A stretch of DNA of 64,000 bases from Bacillus sp. SB49 (lineage in GTDB: Bacteria > Bacillota > Bacilli > Bacillales > Halobacillaceae): the NCBI RefSeq assembly GCF_000469135.2, contig NZ_CP048117.1, forward strand, positions 186,001 through 250,000, written 5' to 3'. The notes under the pieces were generated by a model. It saw only the letters and a program-made list of their open reading frames with translations, was not told where the DNA came from and searched no databases. The position numbers and the translations under genes were made by a program. The first letter of the stretch is position 1. Each line of letters opens with the position of its first letter. This document shows, piece after piece, positions 19,766 to 32,619 of the stretch.

Positions 19766-19987
19766 ATGCACGGTCTAATGATTGATGAACAAGAGAAACG
19801 GGAGATTGAATATTTATTGAAGCGGGAAATGGATGAGATCATATTCGATCTTGGCGATCACCGTATTGATCAAGGACTTAAGAGAGCGATGGAGGACCGG
19901 TATGAAGTTCTGTTTCAAATCTTTCGTCGGTTTGCCACAAGACAGGAATGTATGCAATATATGCCCAGGAAGAAAAAACACAACTAG
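19766..19987 (+). CDS. Small conserved-looking hypothetical protein, 73 residues
   Basis: A soluble, highly charged small protein, predicted to be mostly helical: LMIDEQEKREIEYLLKREMDEI followed by LKRAMEDRYEVLFQIFRRFAT. One cysteine, no membrane segment. GGGAGGTTTCTG precedes the ATG, and a terminator follows, so it looks like a genuine single-gene unit. It sits between pdaB and the rRNA operon. I do not recognise the family and no function is proposed. Confidence 0.7.
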   Translation: MHGLMIDEQEKREIEYLLKREMDEIIFDLGDHRIDQGLKRAMEDRYEVLFQIFRRFATRQECMQYMPRKKKHN

Positions 19988-19993
19988 TCTAAG

Positions 19994-20018
19994 AGCCCTT
20001 CTATTAAAGGGCTTTTCT
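19994..20018 (+). terminator. Terminator after the 73-residue ORF
   Basis: AGCCCTT (19994-20000) pairs with AAGGGCT (20007-20013) around CTATTA, followed by TTTCTT. It isolates the rRNA promoters from the upstream gene. Confidence 0.75.
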
Positions 20019-20066
20019 TATTTCGTGCGATCATTACAGTTTTTTGATGAAATTTCAAAAAAGCTA

Positions 20067-20096
20067 TTGCCATCCTTTTGAATTATGTGCTATATT
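20067..20096 (+). promoter_or_regulatory. Possible upstream rrn promoter (P1)
   Basis: TTGCCA (20067-20072), 18-bp spacer, TATATT (20091-20096). Weaker than the two promoters that follow. Confidence 0.45.
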
Positions 20097-20140
20097 ATTA
20101 AACGTTGTCGGGAAAACAACAACGAAAAATCAATTTTAAA

Positions 20141-20261
20141 AACATTGAAAAAAGTTGTTGACGAAACAAGGCAGGCATGATAAATTATTACTTGTCGCCA
20201 AAACGACATCAAACAAAACATTGAAAAAGTTGTTGACACAAACAACATTCGATGATAAGAT
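20141..20261 (+). repeat. Tandem rrn promoter modules
   Basis: The block AACATTGAAAAA(A)GTTGTTGAC occurs at 20141-20162 and again at 20217-20237, a 76-bp period. Each copy provides a -35 element. TTGACG (20158-20163) has a 17-bp spacer to TAAATT (20181-20186). TTGACA (20233-20238) has a 17-bp spacer to TAAGAT (20256-20261). Tandem sigma-A promoters are usual for Bacillus rRNA operons. The A-rich tracts may act as UP elements. The rest of 19988-20406 is leader RNA with the CTTTGAAAACT motif near 20302 and the 5' arm of the 16S processing stem. Confidence 0.85.
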
Positions 20262-20306
20262 AATAAAGTCGCTCCGAACAGAGCAGACAACGTAATTCGA
20301 TCTTTG

Positions 20307-22015
<1,709 letters not shown>

Positions 22016-22053
22016 GAGAGATCGAAAGATTTCTCTGAACTACGTGAACCTTG

Positions 22054-25131
<3,078 letters not shown>

Positions 25132-25156
25132 GAGGGTTTACCTCAATAGAATATTG

Positions 25157-25272
25157 ATGTGGTGGTGAAGGCGAAGAGGTCACACCTGTTCCCATGCCGA
25201 ACACAGCAGTTAAGCTCTTCAGCGCCGATGGTAGTCGGGTAGATCCCCGTGAGAGTAGGACGCTGCCACATC
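25157..25272 (+). rRNA. rrf: 5S ribosomal RNA
   Basis: About 116 bp. The core GCGAAGAGGTCACACCTGTT, CCCATGCCGAACACAGCAGTT and AGCGCCGATGGTAGTCGGG segments are those of Bacillus 5S. The terminal stem is formed by TGTGG near the 5' end and CCACA near the 3' end. Confidence 0.96.
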
Positions 25273-25317
25273 AATTCTCTTTCCTTATTGCTTTATTTGA
25301 AAAAGTTTTTCAATTAT

Positions 25318-25392
25318 TCCAACGTAGCTCAGTGGTAGAGCAATCGGCTGTTAACCGATCGGTCGTAGGTTCGAATCCTACCGTTGGAGCCA
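25318..25392 (+). tRNA. tRNA-Asn (GTT)
   Basis: Acceptor TCCAACG pairs with CGTTGGA. Anticodon loop CTGTTAA gives GTT. T-arm GGTTCGAATCC. CCA is encoded (25390-25392). First of ten tRNA genes downstream of the 5S gene, probably co-transcribed with the rRNA operon. Confidence 0.97.
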
Positions 25393-25395
25393 CTT

Positions 25396-25467
<72 letters not shown>

Positions 25468-25484
25468 CTGTAGAATGTTTTAAT

Positions 25485-25559
25485 GGCCCGTTGGTCAAGC
25501 GGTTAAGACACCGCCCTTTCACGGCGGTAACACGGGTTCGAATCCCGTACGGGTCACCA
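25485..25559 (+). tRNA. tRNA-Glu (TTC)
   Basis: Acceptor GGCCCGT pairs with ACGGGTC. Anticodon loop CTTTCAC gives TTC. T-arm GGTTCGAATCC. CCA encoded. Confidence 0.97.
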
Positions 25560-25562
25560 CTC

Positions 25563-25638
25563 GGAGGATTAGCTCAGCTGGGAGAGCACTTGCCTTACAA
25601 GCAAGGGGTCGCAGGTTCGAACCCTGCATCCTCCACCA
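25563..25638 (+). tRNA. tRNA-Val (TAC)
   Basis: Acceptor GGAGGAT pairs with ATCCTCC. Anticodon loop CTTACAA gives TAC. CCA encoded. Confidence 0.97.
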
Positions 25639-25651
25639 TTAACTTTATATC

Positions 25652-25727
25652 GCCGGCCTAGCTCAACTGGCAGAGCAACTGATTTGTAATCAGTAGGTTG
25701 GGGGTTCAAGTCCTCTGGCCGGCACCA
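25652..25727 (+). tRNA. tRNA-Thr (TGT)
   Basis: Acceptor GCCGGCC pairs with GGCCGGC. Anticodon loop TTTGTAA gives TGT. CCA encoded. Second threonine tRNA of the cluster, with a different anticodon. Confidence 0.96.
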
Positions 25728-25740
25728 CTTAATATTTAGT

Positions 25741-25826
25741 GGAGGGATAGCGAAGTTGGCCAAACGCGGCGGACTGTAAATCCGCTCCCATCGGGTTCGT
25801 AGGTTCGAGTCCTACTCCCTCCACCA
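25741..25826 (+). tRNA. tRNA-Tyr (GTA)
   Basis: 86 nt with a long variable arm (class II). Acceptor GGAGGGA pairs with TCCCTCC. Anticodon loop CTGTAAA gives GTA. CCA encoded. The 112 bp that follow, to 25938, hold no recognised feature. Confidence 0.96.
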
Positions 25827-25938
25827 TTTTATTTCTGTGTGATAGTTGCTGATAGCTATTTGTCAGCTTATTTTTATGAAATTAAATAGACATGATGTAT
25901 AAGATGAAGAAGAACGTTTATACTATTTCTATACTCAT

Positions 25939-26013
25939 TGGGCCATAGCCAAGCGGTAAGGCAACGGTTTTTGGTACCGTCATGCGCTGGTTCGAATCCA
26001 GCTGGCCCAGCCA
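25939..26013 (+). tRNA. tRNA-Gln (TTG)
   Basis: Acceptor TGGGCCA pairs with TGGCCCA. Anticodon loop TTTTGGT gives TTG. CCA encoded. Confidence 0.96.
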
Positions 26014-26079
26014 TTTTCAATTAGTGTCTTTCGTATAGTAAGATCCTCTACTAATTGTAAGCACACATTTTGACATCAT

Positions 26080-26152
26080 GAGCCATTAGCTCAGCTGGTA
26101 GAGCATCTGACTTTTAATCAGAGGGTCGAAGGTTCGAATCCTTCATGGCTCA
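26080..26152 (+). tRNA. tRNA-Lys (TTT)
   Basis: Acceptor GAGCCAT pairs with ATGGCTC. Anticodon loop CTTTTAA gives TTT. CCA is not encoded. Confidence 0.95.
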
Positions 26153-26161
26153 TTCTTATTT

Positions 26162-26236
26162 GCGGGAGTAGTTCAGTGGTAGAACACCACCTTGCCAAGG
26201 TGGGGGTCGCGGGTTCGAATCCCGTCTCCCGCTCCA
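26162..26236 (+). tRNA. tRNA-Gly (GCC)
   Basis: Acceptor GCGGGAG pairs with CTCCCGC. Anticodon loop TTGCCAA gives GCC. Discriminator T, CCA encoded. Confidence 0.97.
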
Positions 26237-26243
26237 TATTAAA

Positions 26244-26319
26244 GGGGCCTTAGCTCAGCTGGGAGAGCGCCTGCTTTGCACGCAGGAGGTCAGCGGTTCG
26301 ATCCCGCTAGGCTCCACCA
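26244..26319 (+). tRNA. tRNA-Ala (TGC)
   Basis: Acceptor GGGGCCT pairs with AGGCTCC (one G-U pair). Anticodon loop TTTGCAC gives TGC. CCA encoded. Last tRNA of the cluster. Confidence 0.97.
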
Positions 26320-26353
26320 TTTAAATAATAAACTAACGTGATATTTCATACAT

Positions 26354-26383
26354 AACCTGACAGGTGATTGTCAGGTTTTTTTG
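26354..26383 (+). terminator. Terminator of the rRNA-tRNA cluster
   Basis: AACCTGACA (26354-26362) pairs perfectly with TGTCAGGTT (26369-26377), loop GGTGAT, followed by TTTTTTG. Confidence 0.92.
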
Positions 26384-26487
26384 TGTGGAGAAACGGGATA
26401 CCTCTTTTCTTGGATAGACTTGTAAACATGCAGAAGGAACCCCTGATTACCCGGTATATGCGTATATATATACATAATGATGTCTGG

Positions 26488-26517
26488 TTGAGTCATTGCT
26501 GTAAAAACGGATACAAT
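26488..26517 (+). promoter_or_regulatory. Likely promoter of rocF
   Basis: TTGAGT (26488-26493), 18-bp spacer, TACAAT (26512-26517), about 30 bp before the ATG. The upstream segment has an alternating T/A run (26462-26474) of unknown meaning. Confidence 0.5.
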
Positions 26518-26545
26518 TGGTATAGAGTATAAAGGAGGAGCTTTG

Positions 26546-27448
26546 ATGAATAAACAACTTTCAGTTATTGGTGTTCCGATGGATCTTGGTCAAATGCGCA
26601 GAGGTGTGGATATGGGACCCAGCGCCATCCGATACGCAGGAATGATTGAACGGCTGGAGAAATTAAACTACGATATTAAAGATCTCGGGGACATCGAGAT
26701 TCCTCGTCCGACATATAAACAAGAAGTAAAACAGGATAACTTGAGAAACTTGGATGAAATTACAGAAGGAAGTAAGCGTTTGGCTTCGGAAGTAGATGAG
26801 GTAATTAAAGGGGAGCGCTTCCCACTCGTGCTGGGTGGCGATCATAGTATAGCGATGGGCACACTGGCGGGCGTGGCAAAGCATTATGAGAACCTTGGTG
26901 TCATCTGGTACGATGCACACGGTGACCTTAATACAGCGGATAGTTCCCCATCCGGAAATATTCACGGTATGCCGCTGGCAGTGAGTCTTGGTATCGGTCA
27001 TGAAAAGCTGACAGGTATCCACGGGTATGAGCCTAAGATCAAGCCGGAAAACATCGTTATCATCGGAGCTCGTTCCCTTGATGAAGGAGAGCGTGTATTA
27101 ATTAAAGAAAAAGGAATCAAGGTGTACACGATGCACGAAGTGGATCGAATGGGCATGACAAAAGTGATGGAAGAAACAATAGAATACCTGCAGGATCATA
27201 CGGATGGTGTCCATTTGAGTTTGGATTTGGATGGATTGGACCCAAATGATGCACCAGGTGTAGGTACTCCGGTTATCGGTGGGTTGAGCTACAGGGAGAG
27301 CCACTTAGCTATGGAAATGCTGCATCAATCGAGTATGATTACGTCTGCAGAGTTTGTGGAGGTCAACCCAATTTTAGATGAAAAAAATAAAACCGCTAGC
27401 GTAGCGGTAGGGTTGATGGGATCTCTATTTGGTGAAAGCTTAAAGTAA
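26546..27448 (+). CDS. rocF: Arginase
   Basis: Hydrolyses arginine to ornithine and urea using a binuclear manganese site. The 300-residue product has all the ureohydrolase ligand motifs: GGDHS, DAHGDLN and SLDLDGLDP, plus the arginase-specific SPSGNIHGMPL. The ATG at 26546 has AGGAGG seven bases upstream; the TTG just before it would only add one residue. In B. subtilis arginase is in the rocDEF operon. Here it is a single gene between the tRNA cluster and sigW. Confidence 0.95.
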   Translation: MNKQLSVIGVPMDLGQMRRGVDMGPSAIRYAGMIERLEKLNYDIKDLGDIEIPRPTYKQEVKQDNLRNLDEITEGSKRLASEVDEVIKGERFPLVLGGDHSIAMGTLAGVAKHYENLGVIWYDAHGDLNTADSSPSGNIHGMPLAVSLGIGHEKLTGIHGYEPKIKPENIVIIGARSLDEGERVLIKEKGIKVYTMHEVDRMGMTKVMEETIEYLQDHTDGVHLSLDLDGLDPNDAPGVGTPVIGGLSYRESHLAMEMLHQSSMITSAEFVEVNPILDEKNKTASVAVGLMGSLFGESLK

Positions 27449-27460
27449 CATACATTATCC

Positions 27461-27658
27461 TTAACAGTAGCTGGCCTTCTTTAAGGCTGGCTGCTGTTTT
27501 TTATTATGGAGCAGTTCATACTCGTTAAGTAGATGATCGAGCTGCACGCTGACACGCACAACCTCTGGAGAGCTTAATTGATGGGAACGGGCAAGGCGTG
27601 TCATTTCCAGGCGGCAGGCTTCAATTTCCTCTGTCAGAGCGGTCAAACGCTTTATCAT
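27461..27658 (-). CDS. Spo0E-like aspartyl-phosphate phosphatase
   Basis: Small phosphatase of the Spo0E/YisI/YnzD family, which removes phosphate from Spo0A-P. The 65-residue product consists of two helices with the family signature SxxLDxLLxxY at residues 37-47 (SVQLDHLLNEY). The ATG at 27658 has TAGGAGGACAAATA upstream. The open frame continues to 27733, but without a better start. It is convergent with rocF and shares a terminator that overlaps its last codons. Which response regulator it acts on is not evident. Confidence 0.85.
   Translation of the reverse strand: MIKRLTALTEEIEACRLEMTRLARSHQLSSPEVVRVSVQLDHLLNEYELLHNKKQQPALKKASYC
27463..27502. terminator. Bidirectional terminator between rocF and the Spo0E-like gene
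   Basis: AACAGTAGCTGGCCTT pairs with AAGGCTGGCTGCTGTT with two imperfect positions, followed by TTTTTT. It overlaps the 3' end of the minus-strand gene. Confidence 0.85.
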
Positions 27659-27750
27659 TATTTGTCCTCCTAAATTTTTTACATTTACAGCTTTATAACC
27701 GATAGTAAAAAAAGTTAAACTTATATTAGACAAAAAAATGTATTTTTTTT

Positions 27751-27777
27751 TGAAACTTTAGGGCGAGGTCATCCGTA
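27751..27777 (+). promoter_or_regulatory. Sigma-W autoregulatory promoter
   Basis: TGAAAC (27751-27756), 17-bp spacer, CGTA (27774-27777), upstream of sigW. The sigma-W consensus is TGAAAC-N16/17-CGTA, so sigW very probably controls its own operon. A run of T precedes the -35. Confidence 0.88.
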
Positions 27778-27814
27778 AAGGGTATCGACCGCAGATGCAG
27801 CGGAGGTATAGTAG

Positions 27815-28378
27815 ATGGAAACCATGATCAAACAGAAAATAAAACAGGTGAAAAAGGGCGATCAGGCAGCTTTTGAAGATATCGTATCTTTTTACCAGAA
27901 CAAAGTGTATCACATATGTCTCAGGATGATAGGGAATTCTTATGAAGCGGAAGATTTGGCACAGGAAGCATTCATACGTGCTTACACCAATATTCATAAA
28001 TTTGATGAGAACCGTAAATTTTCGACATGGCTCTATCGAATTGCTACGAACTTATCCATTGACCGCATCCGTAAGAAAAAACCCGATTACCATCTCGATG
28101 CCGAAGTGAGGGGAACGGATGGACTGGATATGTACTCCCAGCTTGCCGCTGATCAGGCGCTGCCTGAAGAAGAGGTGGAGACTATGGAGCTTCAATCCTA
28201 CATCCACAAAGAAATACTTGCACTGCCTCCGAAGTATAGAAGTGTCATTGTCCTGCGTTATCTTGATGAGATGGCGCTCCAGGAAATTGCAGAAGTATTG
28301 GATATTCCTGTAGGAACAGTGAAGACAAGGGTCCATCGGGGTAGAGAAGCGTTACGTAAGAAGCTTCGACATGTGTGA
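27815..28378 (+). CDS. sigW: ECF RNA polymerase sigma factor SigW
   Basis: Extracytoplasmic-function sigma factor that responds to cell-envelope stress and antimicrobial peptides. The 187-residue product has region 2 (YHICLRMIGNSYEAEDLAQEAFIRAY, DRIRKKKP) and region 4 (LALPPKYRSVIVLRYLDEM, IPVGTVKTRVHRGREALRKKL). The start has GCGGAGGTATAGTAG upstream. It is followed 15 bp later by its anti-sigma gene and preceded by a sigma-W promoter, as in B. subtilis. Confidence 0.96.
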   Translation: METMIKQKIKQVKKGDQAAFEDIVSFYQNKVYHICLRMIGNSYEAEDLAQEAFIRAYTNIHKFDENRKFSTWLYRIATNLSIDRIRKKKPDYHLDAEVRGTDGLDMYSQLAADQALPEEEVETMELQSYIHKEILALPPKYRSVIVLRYLDEMALQEIAEVLDIPVGTVKTRVHRGREALRKKLRHV

Positions 28379-28393
28379 AGGAGTTGAGAGGGA

Positions 28394-29053
28394 ATGAGTT
28401 GTAATAAAGAAGCAGTGCTACTCATGCATCAGTATCTGGATGGAGAATTAAATAAAGAAGATGAACGACGACTGAGAGACCATCTGCAGGGCTGCGAAGC
28501 TTGTCAGCATCACTTTCATGAATTGAAGAAGACAACGACGTTGATACAGAACAGTACACCGGTTTCTGCTCCTCCAAGGTTTACTGCGAATGTCATGGCG
28601 AACCTTCCAAAAGAGAAGAAGCGGAAAGGATACTTGCGGAAACTTCAGCAGCATCCTATTTTAACGGCTGCTGCCGTGTTTTTCCTTCTGATGTTCAGCG
28701 GGATCTTTACGGCATGGAATCAGGATCAGCAAGTAACCGTGTCCAAGCAGGAGAACTTGGAGATTCGTGATCAAACCGTGATCGTACCAGAAGGAGTAAC
28801 CGTAGACGGGGACCTCGTTGTGCGAAATGGAGATCTGCAGATAGATGGAAAGATTAACGGTGATGTAACAATCATCAATGGAGACATTCTCGAGGGAAAT
28901 CCGAAAGGGAAAGTTGATTCCGGGTTGGATTCCAATAATCTGCGTGCGTACTCTGGAGAACTCACAGAAGTCAATCAGGTGTATGAGTGGGTTTGGTACC
29001 ACACGAAAGAAACGGTGGAAGATATTTTCTCATTTAATTCTGATGAGCAGTGA
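28394..29053 (+). CDS. rsiW: Anti-sigma-W factor RsiW
   Basis: Membrane protein that holds SigW inactive until it is cut by regulated proteolysis. The 219-residue product has a cytoplasmic zinc anti-sigma domain with the H-x3-C-x2-C motif (HLQGCEAC, about residues 30-38). A single membrane helix (about 82-102, TAAAVFFLLMFSGIFTAW) and an extracytoplasmic domain follow. The outer domain includes a repeated VDGDLVVRNGDLQIDG pattern like a short bactofilin-type beta helix. AGTTGAGAGGGA precedes the ATG. The stop is next to a terminator. Confidence 0.95.
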   Translation: MSCNKEAVLLMHQYLDGELNKEDERRLRDHLQGCEACQHHFHELKKTTTLIQNSTPVSAPPRFTANVMANLPKEKKRKGYLRKLQQHPILTAAAVFFLLMFSGIFTAWNQDQQVTVSKQENLEIRDQTVIVPEGVTVDGDLVVRNGDLQIDGKINGDVTIINGDILEGNPKGKVDSGLDSNNLRAYSGELTEVNQVYEWVWYHTKETVEDIFSFNSDEQ

Positions 29054-29054
29054 G

Positions 29055-29084
29055 ACAGCATGACACCAGTCATGCTGTTTTTTA
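29055..29084 (+). terminator. Terminator after sigW-rsiW
   Basis: Perfect 10-bp stem ACAGCATGAC (29055-29064) with GTCATGCTGT (29069-29078), loop ACCA, then TTTTTT. It begins two bases after the rsiW stop. Confidence 0.93.
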
Positions 29085-29139
29085 TAGGTGTGGAAAAGTC
29101 GCTGGTCACGACGGGATTATATATTAGCAAAAAGTTATG

Positions 29140-29148
29140 TGATATAAT
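29140..29148 (+). promoter_or_regulatory. Extended -10 promoter of the cdaA operon
   Basis: TGATATAAT is an extended -10 element (TG-n-TATAAT). No convincing -35 is seen at the right distance. It lies 54 bp before the cdaA ATG. Confidence 0.6.
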
Positions 29149-29202
29149 GGGAACCGTGAAAAAATTTAAAAAGCTTTATCTTATATAAAAGGAAGTGTAG
29201 GC

Positions 29203-30015
29203 ATGCTTGATGGGGGATTAGATGTGTTAGATTACCTTCTGATTACTGTTGATATCGCCCTTGTCTGGTTTGTTGTATATAAATTAATCATGCTGATTCA
29301 GGGGACGAAGGCTGTTCAGTTGTTGAAAGGGATCTTCGTTGTCCTTGGAATCTGGTTGCTGAGTAATTTATTTGGGCTTACCACGTTAAGATGGTTGATG
29401 TCGCAGGCAATTACATGGGGATTCCTGGCTATAATCATACTGTTCCAGCCGGAATTGAGAAGAGCATTGGAGCAGCTCGGCCGCGGCAGTTTCTTCAGTC
29501 GGAATAATTCAGAAGAAGAAGACGCGGAGAAGACGCTGCAGGCGATTATCAAGTCATGTAATTACATGGCAAAACGTAGAATTGGTGCCTTGATTACTAT
29601 TGAAAGAGACACGGGGATGAACGATTATGTGGAGACAGGTATTCGTGTCGGCGGCCACTTGTCGAGCGAGTTGTTAACCAACATATTTATTCCTAACACT
29701 CCGCTTCATGACGGAGCGGTCATACTTAAAAGCAATGAGATCGTTGCCGCTGCCTGTTATCTTCCATTGTCGGAGAGTCCATTCATCTCCAAAGAGCTTG
29801 GAACGAGACACCGCGCGGCGATGGGAATCTCTGAAGTGACCGATGCACTTACAATCGTCGTATCGGAAGAAACAGGGGCTATATCCTGCACCAAAAACGG
29901 TGAACTGCACCGTGACCTCGATCAGGTCAAACTGGAAGAGATATTACGAACAGAATTGGATCATTCATCCCCCGCGGTGAAAAGCTGGAACTGGAGGGGG
30001 AAAAAGAATGGATAA
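29203..30015 (+). CDS. cdaA: Diadenylate cyclase CdaA
   Basis: Makes the essential second messenger c-di-AMP from two ATP at the membrane. The 270-residue product has three N-terminal helices (within residues 10-85) and a DAC domain. The catalytic motifs DGA (D170-A172, in LHDGAVIL) and RHRAA (R202-A206) are intact. AAGGAAGTGTAGGC precedes the ATG. The stop overlaps the cdaR start by eight bases. c-di-AMP controls potassium and osmolyte transport and the cell wall, a sensible link to the neighbouring glmM. Confidence 0.97.
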   Translation: MLDGGLDVLDYLLITVDIALVWFVVYKLIMLIQGTKAVQLLKGIFVVLGIWLLSNLFGLTTLRWLMSQAITWGFLAIIILFQPELRRALEQLGRGSFFSRNNSEEEDAEKTLQAIIKSCNYMAKRRIGALITIERDTGMNDYVETGIRVGGHLSSELLTNIFIPNTPLHDGAVILKSNEIVAAACYLPLSESPFISKELGTRHRAAMGISEVTDALTIVVSEETGAISCTKNGELHRDLDQVKLEEILRTELDHSSPAVKSWNWRGKKNG

Positions 30016-30982
30016 TTGGCTGAAAAGTGTCTGGTTTATCCGGATTATTTCGTTGATTCTGGCCGTGCTGCTTTGGGTGACAGTCAATGTCGAAAGTAAC
30101 ATGGATTCTGATTCTCTTTTCTTTAATCAGACATCGTCGGATATGAAAGTGATGGATGACGTACCACTGGAGATCCGGTTTGATAGTGAAGAGTATGTAG
30201 TCAGCGGCCTGCCTCAGGAAGTCTCTGTTAGGGTGGAAGGTCCTGCAGGAGCAGTTGCTCCCGTCGAAAGACAGAGGAACTTCACTGTCTTTGCAGATTT
30301 AAACGGTCTTGGTCCAGGTACGCATGAAGTTTCTCTTCAACATTCCGGTATTTCAAATCAGTTGGCTGTAACGCTGGATCCGAAGATGATAGAAGTGACC
30401 ATTGAAGAGAAGGCTACCGAAGATTATGAGGTCAATGTCGATTACATTAATGAACGTGAGATGAACCCGGGCTTGGAAATTGGAGAAGCGGAAGTCGATC
30501 CTGCTGCTGTCTCCATTACCGGTGCCTCTTCCGTCATGGAAAGAGTCGCTTCCGTTAAAGCAATTATAGACGTGGGAGACGCTTCTGAGACTATTGAAAA
30601 TCAGGAAGCTCCTGTTAAAGTGTATGACAACCAAGGAAATGAATTGAATGTCCTTGTCGAACCGACGACAGTTAATGTGACCGTGCCGATTGCAAAACGG
30701 CAGAAAGAGGTCGGTGTGAATGTCGTTCCAGAGGGCGAAGCGCCGGATGGTGTCGTGGTTAATTCTGTTACGACAGAGACAGAGACCGTTACCGTTTCCG
30801 GTTCAAAAGAGGCGTTGGACAGCATGGAAGAACTGCCGGACATTCCAGTGGATGTGTCTGATATTACAGAGGACGATACTGTTGAAGTAGAAATCCCGGT
30901 ACCTGAAGGGGTGACAGAGGTCAGCCCCGGGAATCTGGAAGTTCAGGTGGATGTGGATACTTCAACAGACTCGGGCGACTGA
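30008..30982 (+). CDS. cdaR: CdaA regulator CdaR (YbbR-domain protein)
   Basis: Membrane-anchored extracytoplasmic protein that modulates CdaA activity. The 324-residue product has one N-terminal helix (about 9-27, WFIRIISLILAVLLWVTVNV) followed by YbbR-type beta domains (roughly 45-125, 130-215 and 225-305), each with a pattern like VxVxGP or VTVSGS. The tail is acidic (DVDTSTDSGD). GGGGGAAAAAGA precedes the ATG within the end of cdaA. It belongs to the conserved cdaA-cdaR-glmM operon. Confidence 0.95.
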   Translation: MDNWLKSVWFIRIISLILAVLLWVTVNVESNMDSDSLFFNQTSSDMKVMDDVPLEIRFDSEEYVVSGLPQEVSVRVEGPAGAVAPVERQRNFTVFADLNGLGPGTHEVSLQHSGISNQLAVTLDPKMIEVTIEEKATEDYEVNVDYINEREMNPGLEIGEAEVDPAAVSITGASSVMERVASVKAIIDVGDASETIENQEAPVKVYDNQGNELNVLVEPTTVNVTVPIAKRQKEVGVNVVPEGEAPDGVVVNSVTTETETVTVSGSKEALDSMEELPDIPVDVSDITEDDTVEVEIPVPEGVTEVSPGNLEVQVDVDTSTDSGD

Positions 30983-31060
30983 AGCTCTGAAAGCATGAGT
31001 AAAAGAAAAATAATTCGTAGAAAATAAAGAATCGGTAAGAATAGAAAGAGGGGTCTTGAA

Positions 31061-32410
31061 ATGGGTAAATATTTTGGTACGGACGGCGTCCGCGGCGTCG
31101 CCAACAAAGAGTTGACGCCTGAGCTGGCTTTTAAATTGGGGCGTTACGGTGGATATGTAGTGACGAAAGGTGCGGAGAGGCCGAAAGTGTTGATCGGCCG
31201 TGATACAAGGATTTCAGGAGAAATGCTGGAAGGGGCGCTTGCGGCAGGTTTACTCTCCATTGGAGCGGAAGTCATGCGTCTCGGTGTCATTTCTACACCA
31301 GGTGTCGCTTACTTGACGAGGGCACTTCAAGCGGAAGCGGGAATCATGATTTCTGCTTCTCACAACCCTGTACAGGATAACGGAATCAAGTTCTTCGGTC
31401 CGGACGGCTTCAAGCTGACGGATGAACAGGAGAAAGAAATTGAAGCATTGATAGATGCGGAAGAGGACAACCTCCCACGTCCTTCTGGTGCAGACCTTGG
31501 ACAAATCAATGATTACTTTGAAGGTGGACAGAAATATTTGCAGCATTTGAAACAGACGGTGGACTATGATTTTGATGGTCTTCACATTGCGCTGGATTGC
31601 GCTCACGGAGCTACGTCTTCGCTTGCGTCCCACTTGTTCGCGGACTTGGAAGCAGACATCACGTCCATCGGTTCGTCCCCGGACGGTCTGAACATTAACG
31701 AAGGTGTCGGATCGACTCATCCGGAACTGCTTCAGGACCTGGTCAAAGAAAAGAAAGCGGATGTGGGACTGGCTTTCGATGGAGACGGTGACCGTTTGAT
31801 TGCAGTCGATGAGAAAGGGAATATCGTAGATGGCGACCGTATCATGTACATATGTGCTAAACATATGAATGGAAATGGAACGCTTAACCATTCCACTGTC
31901 GTATCCACGGTCATGAGTAACCTTGGTTTCTACAAAGCTGTAGAAGCAAATGGTATGAAGAGTGACAAGACGGCAGTAGGCGACCGTTATGTCATGGAGG
32001 AGATGCGTCGCGGCGGCTATAACCTTGGAGGTGAACAATCCGGTCATATCATCTTCCTTGATCATATAACTACCGGTGACGGAATGCTTTCTGCACTTCA
32101 ATTGGTCAACGTCATGAAAGAAACAGGCAAGCCTCTTTCTGAGCTTGCTGGTGAAATGGAACAGTTCCCGCAAGTATTGAAAAACGTACGAGTTATCGAC
32201 AAGAACCGTGTTCAGACCCATCCGCGTATTCAAGACGCTATTCAAGCTGTAGAAGAAGAGATGGGCGGCAGCGGCCGCGTACTTGTAAGGCCTTCCGGTA
32301 CGGAACCACTTGTCCGGATCATGGTTGAGGCACCGACGGAAGAACAATGTGAAACATATGTAGACAGAGTAGTCCAAGTCGTTCAAGAAGAACTTGGAAT
32401 GGAAGAGTAA
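31061..32410 (+). CDS. glmM: Phosphoglucosamine mutase GlmM
   Basis: Converts glucosamine-6-phosphate to glucosamine-1-phosphate for UDP-GlcNAc and peptidoglycan. The 449-residue product has the four phosphohexomutase domains. The active-site phosphoserine is S100 in ISASHNP, the magnesium loop is FDGDGDR, the sugar loop is GGEQSGHI, and the phosphate-binding loop is [24 protein letters not shown] precedes the ATG. In B. subtilis GlmM also binds and inhibits CdaA, in line with their shared operon. Confidence 0.98.
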   Translation: MGKYFGTDGVRGVANKELTPELAFKLGRYGGYVVTKGAERPKVLIGRDTRISGEMLEGALAAGLLSIGAEVMRLGVISTPGVAYLTRALQAEAGIMISASHNPVQDNGIKFFGPDGFKLTDEQEKEIEALIDAEEDNLPRPSGADLGQINDYFEGGQKYLQHLKQTVDYDFDGLHIALDCAHGATSSLASHLFADLEADITSIGSSPDGLNINEGVGSTHPELLQDLVKEKKADVGLAFDGDGDRLIAVDEKGNIVDGDRIMYICAKHMNGNGTLNHSTVVSTVMSNLGFYKAVEANGMKSDKTAVGDRYVMEEMRRGGYNLGGEQSGHIIFLDHITTGDGMLSALQLVNVMKETGKPLSELAGEMEQFPQVLKNVRVIDKNRVQTHPRIQDAIQAVEEEMGGSGRVLVRPSGTEPLVRIMVEAPTEEQCETYVDRVVQVVQEELGMEE

Positions 32411-32418
32411 GATGAATG

Positions 32419-32452
32419 ATGCGCAGGTTTCACAATGGTGGAGCCTGCGCAT
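32419..32452 (+). terminator. Terminator after glmM
   Basis: ATGCGCAGG (32419-32427) pairs with CCTGCGCAT (32444-32452), with further inner pairing TCAC/GTGG. It lacks a long T-run, so efficiency is uncertain. Confidence 0.65.
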
Positions 32453-32499
32453 ATGTTATTACAGAGAACTTACATTTCTGTAACGGTCTAATAATTATA

Positions 32500-32529
32500 T
32501 TGACCAATTGATGTTCTCTCAGGTAAAAT
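32500..32529 (+). promoter_or_regulatory. Promoter of the glmS transcript
   Basis: TTGACC (32500-32505), 18-bp spacer, TAAAAT (32524-32529). Transcription would start near 32536, about 100 nt before the ribozyme cleavage site. Confidence 0.65.
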
Positions 32530-32619
32530 GAACGAAGTCCTTGAATTTTGAAAAAAAGTAGGGGAATACCCAATTCCTGGACGTCCGAATTTAGAGATAG
32601 ATAAGGAGGATTGTCAGGT

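Noticed and set aside
26450-26475. Alternating TATATA run before rocF as a regulatory palindrome
   Set aside because: Self-complementary by composition alone; no known arginine-regulator box was recognised in it.
31250-32452. 400-codon open frame on the minus strand
   Set aside because: It is antisense to glmM, which is certain; the product has no recognisable pattern and is a codon-bias shadow.
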